Below, in pieces: positions 55,357-64,000 of a stretch of DNA of 64,000 nt (the first letter of the stretch is position 1; each line of letters opens with the position of its first letter). Location of the stretch: NCBI RefSeq assembly GCF_000417875.1, contig NW_006920874.1:83137-147136 (forward strand). The letters are read 5' to 3'. Under the pieces are notes generated by a model. It did not search any database and was not told the origin of the DNA. It saw only the letters and a list, made by a program, of their open reading frames with translations. Source of the DNA: Pseudozyma flocculosa PF-1 (Eukaryota > Basidiomycota > Ustilaginomycetes > Ustilaginales > Ustilaginaceae). The position numbers were made by a program, and so were the translations under genes.

Positions 55357-57486
55357 GGGCGGCGACCCGACGTCACGGGCCAACCCGTCGTCACGGGCCA
55401 ACACAACGTGCCGCGGCATCGAGTCTTCGATGCGATCACGCCTCGACCGGCCAGACAGCCTCAAGCCACCCGAAATCGCGCGCAGCATCTTCGCAGGCTT
55501 CCCCGATGATCCAATGGGCAGGCGGAGATGTCGCTGTCCCCTTCGTCGCCGAGCATATACCTGCTCTCAGCCCGGTACGGGCCCGTCGGGACCCGAACTC
55601 TGACACAGGGTCCGCGAATGAGGCGAATTGTCCTATCGGGCCTCGCCGTTCCTGGCGCTGCCCCCATAGCCGTACCCTTGCACGCCGACGGACACGATCG
55701 CCCCACTTCAGGGCTGATCTGGCTGTCTTAGCCACGAGAAAGGCGCTCCTCATGCTGTTGATCCCGACCTTTGCTGGATGTCTTCACGGCCACAGCCCCG
55801 CTCGGCCCCGTTCCGACCCAGCCGACGCCGTTTTGTGCCGCTGACTCCGCCTATCACCGGTCATATCGCGGTCACCGCAGCTCGGACTGCGACCTCTGCC
55901 TCATCGGATACGTTGACGGTGCTTGAGTGGCGATCCGACGCCGGCTGTATCATGCTTCGACAACATCACGCTGCTGCTGCCTCCGGTCCGGCCGATGTCG
56001 TCCAGCTTGCGGTGGGCAGACGCGCCACCGGTAAGAGACGCTGCCCTGCTGGCCTGCTGGGACTCCTTCGGCGGCTGCTACGGCTGCGGATTTCACCGTC
56101 TCTGCCCAGTCATCCAGCAATGGTGGATGAACTGCGCTCAGCTGGCTCAGCAGACACCACTCAGCAGAAGCCTGGCGCCGAGACCGCCTGCTTGTATCGG
56201 TTCAGGGCACCGACGCCGGCTACCTCGCCTTTTCCGCCAGAACTCCGCGCCGAGCGGCGCCGCTCTGGAGCCGTCCAGGCCCGCCGGTCCTGCACGTTCT
56301 CGTTGCCCCGCGGCCCACTCTCGACTCTTGCGGCGGCAGGCGATCGAAAGAGGAGAAATGGCCAGCAGAAGGTGCTTCGCTGACATGCTACCGAGCAGAC
56401 GCCACGAGGCGGCGCCACAGTCGAGCCAGCGGCTATAGTGCGGCCCAGATTCGGCCCCCGGCGTGGGATGGCTGGTCCGGCGTCGATCGTCCACCTGTCT
56501 GTCCAGTCGTTCAGTCCGGGCGGTCATGGGGCCCCGCGCTGGCATCAACGGCCATGCAGACGCCTGCCAGGTCGGCACAGAGCAGCGCGCTGCGCGACGA
56601 AGGCCGTCGTTGCCAGCTGCGGACGACATCCCAAGACAGGCTGCGTTCGAAAAGGAGGTTCTGCCGACCTGGAGCGCTCTCGAGTCTCCCTCTAGCCGAG
56701 CGTGAGCGTGGGGGAGGAGCGAACTCGGGCGCTGTACGACAGCACAGCACAGCGCAGCGCAGCGAATGGAAGCCAGCCAACGGCGCTAGTCCAACGTGAA
56801 GCCCCTGGCCTGGGCAGGGTCTTGGAGTCGGTCACGTCAGGCGGTCCAGTCCAACACCGCCATCTTCCACCGCTCAATTCACCGACACCGGCGGCGTCAG
56901 CGGCGGCGGCGGCGACGGCGGAGGCCAGGTCGCCTGTCGGCGCGTGTGTACGTACGTACAACAAAGTCGCCGGCCGCATTCCGCGCTTTTTCCGCACTGC
57001 GACCATGCCAGGTCCTCTCGTTGGCCGCGCCAGGTCTCTCGAGCGCACGGACGCGAGAGCGCGAGCCCTGCAAAGGCCCCTCGACGACAGGCCACCACCG
57101 TCAGCCCCTCCCTCGCCCATGATGCCCAACGCTAGCCACACTACGCGCTAGCGCCGTGCTACTGATCAGGACCTGGTCACAGGGTCTGCGCGGGGCTCCA
57201 CGACGATGCCATCTCGACTGTTGGGGCGCTGTCGTGCCGAGGGCCTGTGGCCCAACTCCCTGCTCCATCGCTCTGGCAGCTGGCTGGGCGACAGGGTTCT
57301 TCCCCGCTTCCTGTCGCAAACGGCCCCCCAATGTGTCGCGAGAGGGATACATAAGAGCAGCGGTGACAGCTCCCCTTGCTGTTCGCCGACGCCGCTACGG
57401 CACTGTTTCCCGACCTCGCCGCGATCTCGTCCTCCCTCGATTCTCCGACTTTCAGACATCACCGAAGCAAGAAGAGCATCGCAAGC
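55357..57486. other. Gene-poor interval
   Basis: No supportable gene. Frames on both strands lack domains and consistent starts. The right end is the promoter of the permease gene. Confidence 0.45.
57348..57355 (+). promoter_or_regulatory. TATA-like element of the Dal5-type permease gene
   Basis: TACATAAG about 135 bp before the ATG at 57487. Confidence 0.4.
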
Positions 57487-59253
57487 ATGACGCAACACGC
57501 CGACGTGGAGAAGGCCGCCGAGCCACTCGACCCTAGCAGCCGGCCTGGCTCCCCTACGAAGGAGGAGAAGACATCGCCTTCGACCGAGCTCGAGCTCGAG
57601 ACCCGCGATGCGATGATCGCGCCTGCCCCATCGACGGCGGCCAAAGGGGGCCTTGCTGCGGGAGCCGATGGCCAGGCGAGCAACGTCCTTACCAGCAGCG
57701 ACATCATCAACAACAACGACGACGACGACGGCGACGACGAACAAGCGGCAGGGCCACGGCCGTGGTACCGGCGCTTCTGGCAGAGCGAGGTGCCGCGCTC
57801 CTTTTACCGAGAGGCGCTGGCGCGGTACGGCGGCGAGGGCGGGCTGGACGCTGCCGACGACGCGCGCATCCGGCGGCGTCTGGACCTCATCATCCTGCCG
57901 CTGATCGCCGTGTGCTACGCGTGGTACTACATTGACAAGACGACGCTGTCGTACGCGGCCATCTTTGGGCTCAAGGCCGACCTGGCGCTGACGGGCGACA
58001 TGTACGCGTGGCTCAGCAGCTGCTTCTACCTGGGCTGGCTCGTATGGGCCGTCCCGGCCAACCTGCTGCTGCAAAAGTCGCCCGTGGGCAAGTTCCTCGG
58101 CATCAACATTGTCCTGTGGGGCGCGTTCCTCATGGCCCAGGGCGGCGTGCGGTCGTTTGCGGCCCTCGTCGCGCTGCGCACCATTAGCGGCGCCGTCGAG
58201 TCCATCGCCGACCCGTGCTTCCTGGTCCTCATCGCCATGTTTTACCGCAACGACGAGCAGCCGCTGCGCATCGCCGCCTTTTACTTTGCCAATGGCGTCG
58301 GCTTCTCGGCCGGCGGGCTGATCGGGTACGGCATAGGCCAGATTGACGCTCCCATCGCGAGCTGGCGCCTCATCTTCCTCCTGGTGGGCGCGGCCTGCCT
58401 GCTCTGGGGCCTCGTCATCATCGCCTTCTGTCCAGACCATCCAGCCACGTTCGTCGGCCTCTGCCGCGACGACCGCCTGCGCGCCGTAGCCCGCGTCCGC
58501 GACAACCAGTCCGGGATCGCCACACGCCGCTTCAAACCCGACCAGGCGAGGGAGGCGGTGCTGGACCACCGCACCTTTCTCTACCTCGCCATTGCGTTTG
58601 TCAGCAACGCGCCCAACGGCATCCTCTCCAACTTTGGCACCCTCATCGTGCGCGGCCTCGACTTTTCCACGCTCAACACCACGTTGCTCCAGATCCCCTA
58701 TGGCGCCATTGTCGTATTCTGGATCGGTAGCGCCGTTTGGCTCAACCAACGCCTACCAGGACAGACGCGGCTGCTCCTCTCGGCGGCTTACATGCTCCCG
58801 ACCATCGCGGGCGCCCTCGGCCTCCTGTTCGCCCCGCAGTCGAGCCAGGTAGGCCGCCTGTGGTGCTACTACCTCACCTCGAGCTTCCAGGCGCCCTACG
58901 TCCTCTACCTCTCCATCATCACGTCGTCCGTCGGCGGCCACACCAAGCGCATCCTCACCATTTCGGCCAGCTTTATCGGATTCACCATTGGCAACATCGC
59001 CGGTCCCTTTTTCATGCACGACGACGAGGCGCCCCACTACCGCTCCGGCATCGTCGGCATCCTCGTCTGCAACGTCCTCGAGGCCACCTTTTTCCTCCTC
59101 CTCCGCGCCTCGCTCGTCCGCTCCAACCGCGAAAAGGAGGAGCAGCTGCGCCGGATGCGCGACGACGGCATCGACGTCGTCGTCCAGAGGGACCAGACGG
59201 CTCAAATGGACGTCACCGATCGCCAGAACCCTTACTTCCGCTACTCGTACTAG
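57487..59253 (+). CDS. MFS transporter, Dal5/allantoate-permease type
   Basis: Intronless, 588 residues. A long acidic, disordered N-terminus of about 115 residues precedes twelve predicted membrane helices. RRRLDLIILPLIAVCYAWYY begins helix 1. IDKTTLSYAAIFGLKADLAL and MYAWLSSCFYLGWLVWAVPA are hallmarks of the anion:cation symporter (Dal5/Tna1/Seo1) group. Other matches are NIVLWGAFLMAQGGVRSFAA, PNGILSNFGTLIVRGLDFST and SSSVGGHTKR-like loop residues near the end. Substrates in this group include allantoate, ureidosuccinate, nicotinate and dipeptides; which applies here is unknown. The C-terminal tail after the last helix is charged (SNREKEEQLRRMRDDG). Located in the plasma membrane by family. 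Confidence 0.92.
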   Translation: MTQHADVEKAAEPLDPSSRPGSPTKEEKTSPSTELELETRDAMIAPAPSTAAKGGLAAGADGQASNVLTSSDIINNNDDDDGDDEQAAGPRPWYRRFWQSEVPRSFYREALARYGGEGGLDAADDARIRRRLDLIILPLIAVCYAWYYIDKTTLSYAAIFGLKADLALTGDMYAWLSSCFYLGWLVWAVPANLLLQKSPVGKFLGINIVLWGAFLMAQGGVRSFAALVALRTISGAVESIADPCFLVLIAMFYRNDEQPLRIAAFYFANGVGFSAGGLIGYGIGQIDAPIASWRLIFLLVGAACLLWGLVIIAFCPDHPATFVGLCRDDRLRAVARVRDNQSGIATRRFKPDQAREAVLDHRTFLYLAIAFVSNAPNGILSNFGTLIVRGLDFSTLNTTLLQIPYGAIVVFWIGSAVWLNQRLPGQTRLLLSAAYMLPTIAGALGLLFAPQSSQVGRLWCYYLTSSFQAPYVLYLSIITSSVGGHTKRILTISASFIGFTIGNIAGPFFMHDDEAPHYRSGIVGILVCNVLEATFFLLLRASLVRSNREKEEQLRRMRDDGIDVVVQRDQTAQMDVTDRQNPYFRYSY

Positions 59254-59834
59254 CGGGCGCCTCTCGAGACGGGCGGTCTGGCGTAGCGCAATGTGGGGCG
59301 CGCGCCCGCCTCTTGCCGGACCGTCCGGCGACTCTCTGTCATGTCGATCTGTACCTTGTCGCAGCACGGCATGAACCCCCTGACCGACGCTGGTCAGACG
59401 CAATGGCAAGGCGCGACGGCAGCGGGAGAGACGCAACGGCAGCGGAAGAGACGCAACGGCAGCGGAAGAGACGTGCACTTGCCCCTTGGCCGACCGCGCC
59501 GGCTCTCGCCCTCGCTGCCGCTGCCGCTGCCGTTCAGGGGTCTTGCGCGAGCAGCCAAAGGGGGCCAGGCGAGCTGCCCGAGCTGGAGGGCAGTTGAGGG
59601 CAGCTCTGCTCCCCCGCGACTGCTCTCGCGCGGCGTCGGGCTAGCTGTAGCCTGCGAGCTTTGGTCCTGAAGCACGAAGGCGACGAGCCGCCCGAGTCAA
59701 AGGGAAGTTCCATGCTAGAGCCCGGGTAGCTTGCCCTCTCTCTCCTGGGCTGCTCGCGCATGGCCGACGTTGTGTCCTGCCTGCCTCGTGATCGGTCCGG
59801 ACGCCGGCAAAGAGGCAACTTGACTTGCGTCCCG
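59254..59834. other. Convergent 3' intergenic region
   Basis: Lies between the stops of the permease and the LYR gene. It contains a short ACGCAACGGCAGCGGAAGAG tandem repeat near 59.42-59.47 kb. No gene was seen. Confidence 0.5.
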
Positions 59835-61166
59835 TCACGCTCTGGACGCGCTGACGATGCCGGCCTGCTCGAGGAATTTGATCTCTTGATCCGTCAGCGC
59901 GCGTTCCGACCCAGGCGCAGCACCCCTGGGTCCGCGTCTCCTGGTGGCATGCTCCGAGATGCCGATTGACGCCTTGCTAGGCCGATCCATGGCATCGCGG
60001 AGCTGCGCCTTGAGGCCTAGTGGATCCCGGCCGACCCCTCCTCGTGGACCCGATCCGGGCGCCGATGGCACAGCGGAGTCGATCGATGCTTGGACGCTTT
60101 CGGCCTCGGCAGTCGATGCAAGGCGGAGGAGCGGCGACTTTTCCAGCAGGCCAGCGTAGATGCGCCGCCGTGCTCTGGCATGCCTGGCATAGTCCTTTGG
60201 TGTGCGGCTCCAGCCGTGCGTGCGGAGGGACTGCTTGCGCATGGCCTGTGGGCGCATGCCGGAGCTCAGTCGATCCGCCTCCGCCCTTGCATGGTCGAGG
60301 TAGGGCGGTGATGGCGCCTTGCGAGGCCCGGGGTCGACTCGAAGCGTTGACGATGCCGCATTCGCACCCGCGGTCGTGGTAGCCTGGCCGCTACGCAGCC
60401 GCCTTGGCAGCGGGCAGTCCAAGCTGGCCGCGCGCTCCTCGATCCCTCTGAAGCGCTCCGCTTGGCCGCCGCCCGGCACCTGCACGTCGATGGGCAGGAT
60501 GACCTTTTTCAGCTGTGCGCCTGCCCACTTGCGCCAGGCGTTGGCCATCCTCGTTCTCCCCACGCGTTTGCCAAACTTGACCAGCACGGGGTCGTCGAGC
60601 GCCGGGAGGTAAGGCGGAGGGAGGCGTTTGAGGTGCTGGGGTCGTGCTGCTGCGCCGCGCATCGACTCCTGGGTGGTGAGGAGGTGGGCAAGGATGGGGT
60701 GGACGTCTTTGTGCCGTAGCCGGCGCGGGTAGCGCTGCTCCTCGGGTGCCGACGAGGGTTGTGGGCTGAGGAGGGCGAGGGCGTCGCGGCGGAGCTTGCC
60801 TCGGCGGGCGTAGGCAATGTCGATTGCGCGCTTTACGGCATGGGGCCAGCCGATGTTGGCGTCTGCGAGGTGGCGGAGGTGGATGCGTGCGCGCTTGATG
60901 CGTTTTTGGGTCGTCGAGGGGGGCCATTGGAGGTCGAGGTCGTCGTCGAGCAGCGGGGGCTGGGCTGGTGGATGCGGCGCACGGCTGCGACTCGAGCTGG
61001 GACCGGGATCGCAAGGAGGAGAGCGAGGTAGAAGGGGCTCGAGGTTGCGGCGAGCGAGGTGGGCGTGGGAGCGGAGGAGGGTGTGGTCTGACCAGGTGTG
61101 GGAGAGGAGGCGTGCCTGGTGCAGGATGGATCGGTAGAGGGGCACCACCTGGACGGGCGCCGACAT
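59835..61166 (-). CDS. Long LYR-motif protein (probable mitochondrial)
   Basis: Intronless, 443 residues. The N-terminus MSAPVQVVPLYRSILHQARL carries a textbook LYR tripeptide in the position used by Complex1_LYR proteins. These bind mitochondrial acyl carrier protein and help assemble respiratory complexes or iron-sulphur proteins. A basic helix follows (TQKRIKRARIHLRHLADANI). The rest is arginine-, alanine- and proline-rich with another folded-looking section (PVLVKFGKRVGRTRMANAWR with KWAGAQLKKVILPIDVQVPG) and the end DQEIKFLEQAGIVSA. Typical LYR proteins are 80-150 residues, so this is unusually long. Fungal long forms do exist. The specific partner is unknown. The sense-strand leader has a CCACCACC run at 61241-61272. 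Confidence 0.75.
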   Translation of the reverse strand: MSAPVQVVPLYRSILHQARLLSHTWSDHTLLRSHAHLARRNLEPLLPRSPPCDPGPSSSRSRAPHPPAQPPLLDDDLDLQWPPSTTQKRIKRARIHLRHLADANIGWPHAVKRAIDIAYARRGKLRRDALALLSPQPSSAPEEQRYPRRLRHKDVHPILAHLLTTQESMRGAAARPQHLKRLPPPYLPALDDPVLVKFGKRVGRTRMANAWRKWAGAQLKKVILPIDVQVPGGGQAERFRGIEERAASLDCPLPRRLRSGQATTTAGANAASSTLRVDPGPRKAPSPPYLDHARAEADRLSSGMRPQAMRKQSLRTHGWSRTPKDYARHARARRRIYAGLLEKSPLLRLASTAEAESVQASIDSAVPSAPGSGPRGGVGRDPLGLKAQLRDAMDRPSKASIGISEHATRRRGPRGAAPGSERALTDQEIKFLEQAGIVSASRA

Positions 61167-62086
61167 GGTCGTTTGTTGGGGGTGCAGCGCGCGGCAGCCG
61201 TGTGCAGTCGATTCGCCAAGTCGGCTGCGTTGGCAAGACGGCGGTGGTGGTGGTGGTGGTGGTGGTGGTGATGGGCGGTCAAGAAGAGGATGGTGGTGAG
61301 GGGGTCGGGCATGCGTCCAGACCGACAGCGCTGCCGGCCAAAGGGAAAAAAAGAGAGGCTTTTAGAACGCTTAAATGTGGAGTAGGCCGCCACCTGACCC
61401 TTTGCCCGAAATCCGCGTTTCGAATTCCTCGGCCGGCATCAGATGGCAGATGGCAGACGGCCTCGCCGCGCCCCGCAGAAACGAGGCCAACTACCGCACG
61501 CCTCGACCGACCACTTCCTTCTATCTGGCGCCGAGGCGGCGACGGCGTGGTCAAGCGGCAGGGCAGGGCCATGGTGCGCAATCGCATCGTCGCTCCTCGG
61601 CACCTTGCCGCTCTATACGCTCACCAATACGGTGACTACGGTCGGGCGTCCAATTGACCGGCCCTACGTCTCGCCCCATCGGAAGATGGTGGCTGCCATT
61701 CCACCAGTTTACCCGTCGGCCAAATCAGACGCCGTCGACGTCGGCGTGGGGGGCCAAGGGGCGAGGAGGGGGCCCCACACGATGGCCGCCGGCCCTTTGG
61801 CTCGCTGCCTCGCCCGTCTCCCTGCACATCCACCGCCCTGACCTCTGCTCGCCACCATTGCCCGCACCGGCGTTTGCCCCGGCTGTTTGTCGGTCGATCC
61901 ATCGACGCAATCATGAATACCTGCAGCCGTGACGGCACCCCGGTCGCTCATCGTCGGAAAATGGCTACGCAATCGCCCCGCCCGCCTCCTCCTTCCTATC
62001 CACGACGTCGCTCCCCCTCTACTCCCGCGGGGCCCCACAGGCACCGCTCGTCCCCTGCCCTAGCGCATCCATGCTCCCCTGCCCCT

Positions 62087-62123
<37 letters not shown>

Positions 62124-62360
62124 AGGCACTCATGACCACGCACGATGCCGCCTGGCGCTCTGTCACGTTGACACCGCCTCGGCTCGCTCGCGTGCATCCC
62201 CTCCCCGGTGGCTCCTTCTCGACTCGAAGCTTATAAGCACCACCTCCCTCCGGCCCCATGGCGACTGCCCTAAGTTACCCCGCATCGAGCTCCCCACCGA
62301 GAGCCTCTTCCCCTCCAGCGCCACCGCTGCCGATCGCCTGCCACCCGCCTCGACCCCACC
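61167..62360. other. Divergent intergenic region
   Basis: Promoters of the LYR gene (minus) and sugar porter (plus). Apart from the CCA microsatellite at 61.24-61.27 kb and GACGACGACGACGAC at 62105-62120, no feature or gene was seen. Confidence 0.5.
62232..62237 (+). promoter_or_regulatory. TATA box of the sugar porter gene
   Basis: TATAAG about 129 bp before the ATG at 62361. Confidence 0.55.
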
Positions 62361-64000
62361 ATGAAGCCCCTCTCTAGGCCCTACGGCGCCTTTATCGCGC
62401 GCGCCTCGCCCCGCACCCTCCTCAACGGCATCATGGCCGCCTGCGGAGCCGGCTTCTTGCTCTTCGGATACGACCAAGGCGTAATGAGCGGGCTCCTGGC
62501 CAGCCCGCCGTTTCAGGCCCAGTTCCCGCGCATGGCCGACGACGCCACGCTCCAGGGGCAGGTGGTGGCCCTCTACGAGATTGGGTGCTTTGCGGGTGCG
62601 CTGGCCACCTTTTGGCTGGGCGAGCGCCTGGGCCGCCGCAGGATGATCATCTACGGCATGCTTGTCCTCTCGCTCGGTGCCGTCATCCAGGCCTCGTCGT
62701 TCGACGTGCCCCAGCTGATTGTGGGCCGCATCGTCGCCGGCGTCGGCAATGGCTTCACCACGGCCACCATCCCCGTCTACCACTCCGAGACGTCCAAGGC
62801 CCACGACCGCGGCCGGGCGGTATGCATCGAGCTCGCCGTCAACATCGCCGGCGTGTGCACCAGCTACTGGATCGACTACGGCTTCAGCTTCATCCACGGC
62901 AGCAGCGTCCAGTGGCGCTTCCCGCTCGCCTTCCAGGTGTTTTTCGCCCTCGTCACCGTCGGCCTCATCTCGTTTATGCCCGAGTCGCCCAGGTGGCTGC
63001 TGCTCCAGGGCCGCGACGACGAGGCGCTCGACGTGCTCCGCATGCTCGACGTCTCGCAGCAGGTCGCCGAGGAGGTCGTGGGCAAGGGCGCCACCACACC
63101 CGACGCCGCCGCTCCAGACGCCCCCGCGCATGCGCTCGACTACCGCCACGAGTTTGACGTCATCAAGGCCACGATCGAAGAGGAGCGTGCCCTCTCCGCC
63201 GGCTCGCCGCCCTGGCGCGACATCTTCCGCAACAGCGGCAAGGAGCGCTACCTGCAGCGCGCCCTGCTGGGCATGGGCAGCCAGTTTGCCCAGCAGCTCT
63301 CGGGCATCAACCTGATCACCTACTACGCCCCCGTCATCTTCCAGCAGTCGGTCGGGTTCTCGCACAACCTCTCTCTCCTCATGTCGGGCTTCAACGGCCT
63401 CGCCTACTTTTTCAGCTCCCTCGTCCCCATCTTCCTCATCGAGCGCCTCGGACGACGCCCGCTCATGCTCTTTGGCGCCGCGGGCCAGATGGGTTGCATG
63501 GCCGTCCTGGCCGCCATGACGGTCTCGGTCGGGGACACGGCCAAGGGCATCGTGGCCACCGTCATGCTGTTTCTCTTCAACTTCTTCTTTTCCGTCGGCT
63601 GGCTCGCCATCCCCTGGCTCTACCCCGCCGAGATCAACCCGATGCGCACCCGCACCCAGGGCGCCGCCCTCGCCACGTGCTCCAACTGGATCTTTACCTA
63701 CCTCGTCGTGTGCATCACGCCGCCGTCGGTGCAGAACATCGGATACAAGACCTACGTCGTGAGTGGGTCCTGCTCGGTCCGTCAGACAGAGAGACAGCGA
63801 TAGCGCGACCGAGGACTGACAGCCGTCACCGCTTCGGCCAACCCTCTCTCCGCCGCCGCCGCCGCCGCCACGCCGCACTTCGCAGATGTTTGCCATCTTC
63901 AATGCATCCTTTATCGTTCTCACCTTCTTCTTTTACCCCGAGACGAAAGGTTTGACGCTGGAATCGGTCGACAAGCTGGTACGTATCCTGGGCATCCTGC
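62361..64000 (+). CDS. MFS sugar porter, 3' end beyond the window
   Basis: Exon 1 is 62361-63758 and exon 2 is 63886-63978. A GTACGT donor at 63979 then runs off the window, so the gene is partial. 497 residues are visible. Sugar-porter signatures are complete so far: GFLLFGYDQGVMSGLLASPP in helix 1, FWLGERLGRRRMIIYGMLVL, PESPRWLLLQGRDDEALDVL, QQLSGINLITYYAPVIFQQS, IFLIERLGRRPLMLFGAAGQ, PWLYPAEINPMRTRTQGAAL and the closing FYPETKGLTLESVDKL. A TATA box lies 129 bp upstream. Substrate is not predictable from this; hexose, xylose or a related sugar is likely. Intron 1 sits just before the last helix. Confidence 0.93.

Overview
The window looks like nuclear DNA of a filamentous or yeast-like basidiomycete, most likely a smut-type fungus (Ustilaginomycotina). 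The reasons are very high GC, genes with one to five short introns (roughly 95-210 nt, GTGAGT/GTGCGT donors, YAG acceptors), pyrimidine-rich 5' leaders, genes spaced 0.1-2 kb apart on both strands, and typical fungal families (septin, Zn2Cys6 regulator, Dal5-type permease, sugar porter, GH43-like enzyme). This placement is inferred from the sequence alone.

The left third (1-22 kb) is an accessory, repeat-rich compartment. It holds decayed coding fragments (0.15-0.66, 12.8-13.4 and 13.6-14.7 kb). It also holds a small gene whose 3' half is a threefold tandem duplication of an intron plus a micro-exon (1.6-2.7 kb) and several minisatellites (3.2, 7.8, 8.5, 10.6-11.4 kb). A recurring inverted motif AAATTACGGGAGA / TCTCCCGTAATTT occurs at 3.0, 10.2 and 39.9 kb. 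A 2.1-kb block (16.6-18.7 kb) is almost devoid of CpG, unlike everything around it. Directly beside that block lies an intronless gene whose C-terminus carries the HxD...H...R pattern of 2-oxoglutarate/Fe(II) dioxygenases, resembling fungal TET/JBP-like proteins. A 38-bp-period array of palindromes follows at 21.0-21.3 kb. Two paralogous secreted proteins (5.0-5.8 and 22.0-22.9 kb) bracket most of this compartment.

The right two thirds (22-64 kb) are ordinary, gene-dense housekeeping and metabolic DNA. In order they hold a tRNase Z fused in one reading frame to thiamine pyrophosphokinase, a Cdc11-type septin, a Fap7-type adenylate kinase, a nitrilase, a helical protein of unknown function and a NAA38-like Sm protein. 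Then come a nitronate monooxygenase, a Zn2Cys6 transcription factor, a dihydroxyacetone-synthase-like transketolase, a short-chain dehydrogenase, a secreted GH43-like enzyme and an NmrA-like protein. The window ends with a Dal5-type permease, a long LYR-motif protein and the 5' part of a sugar porter. These genes do not form one pathway. Several relate to carbon and nitrogen scavenging (nitrilase, nitronate monooxygenase, Dal5-type permease, sugar porter, GH43, SDR). The thiamine pyrophosphokinase half of the fusion would make the cofactor that the transketolase uses.

Exon coordinates were derived by hand from reading-frame continuity and splice consensus. Coordinates given for multi-exon genes span start codon to stop codon.
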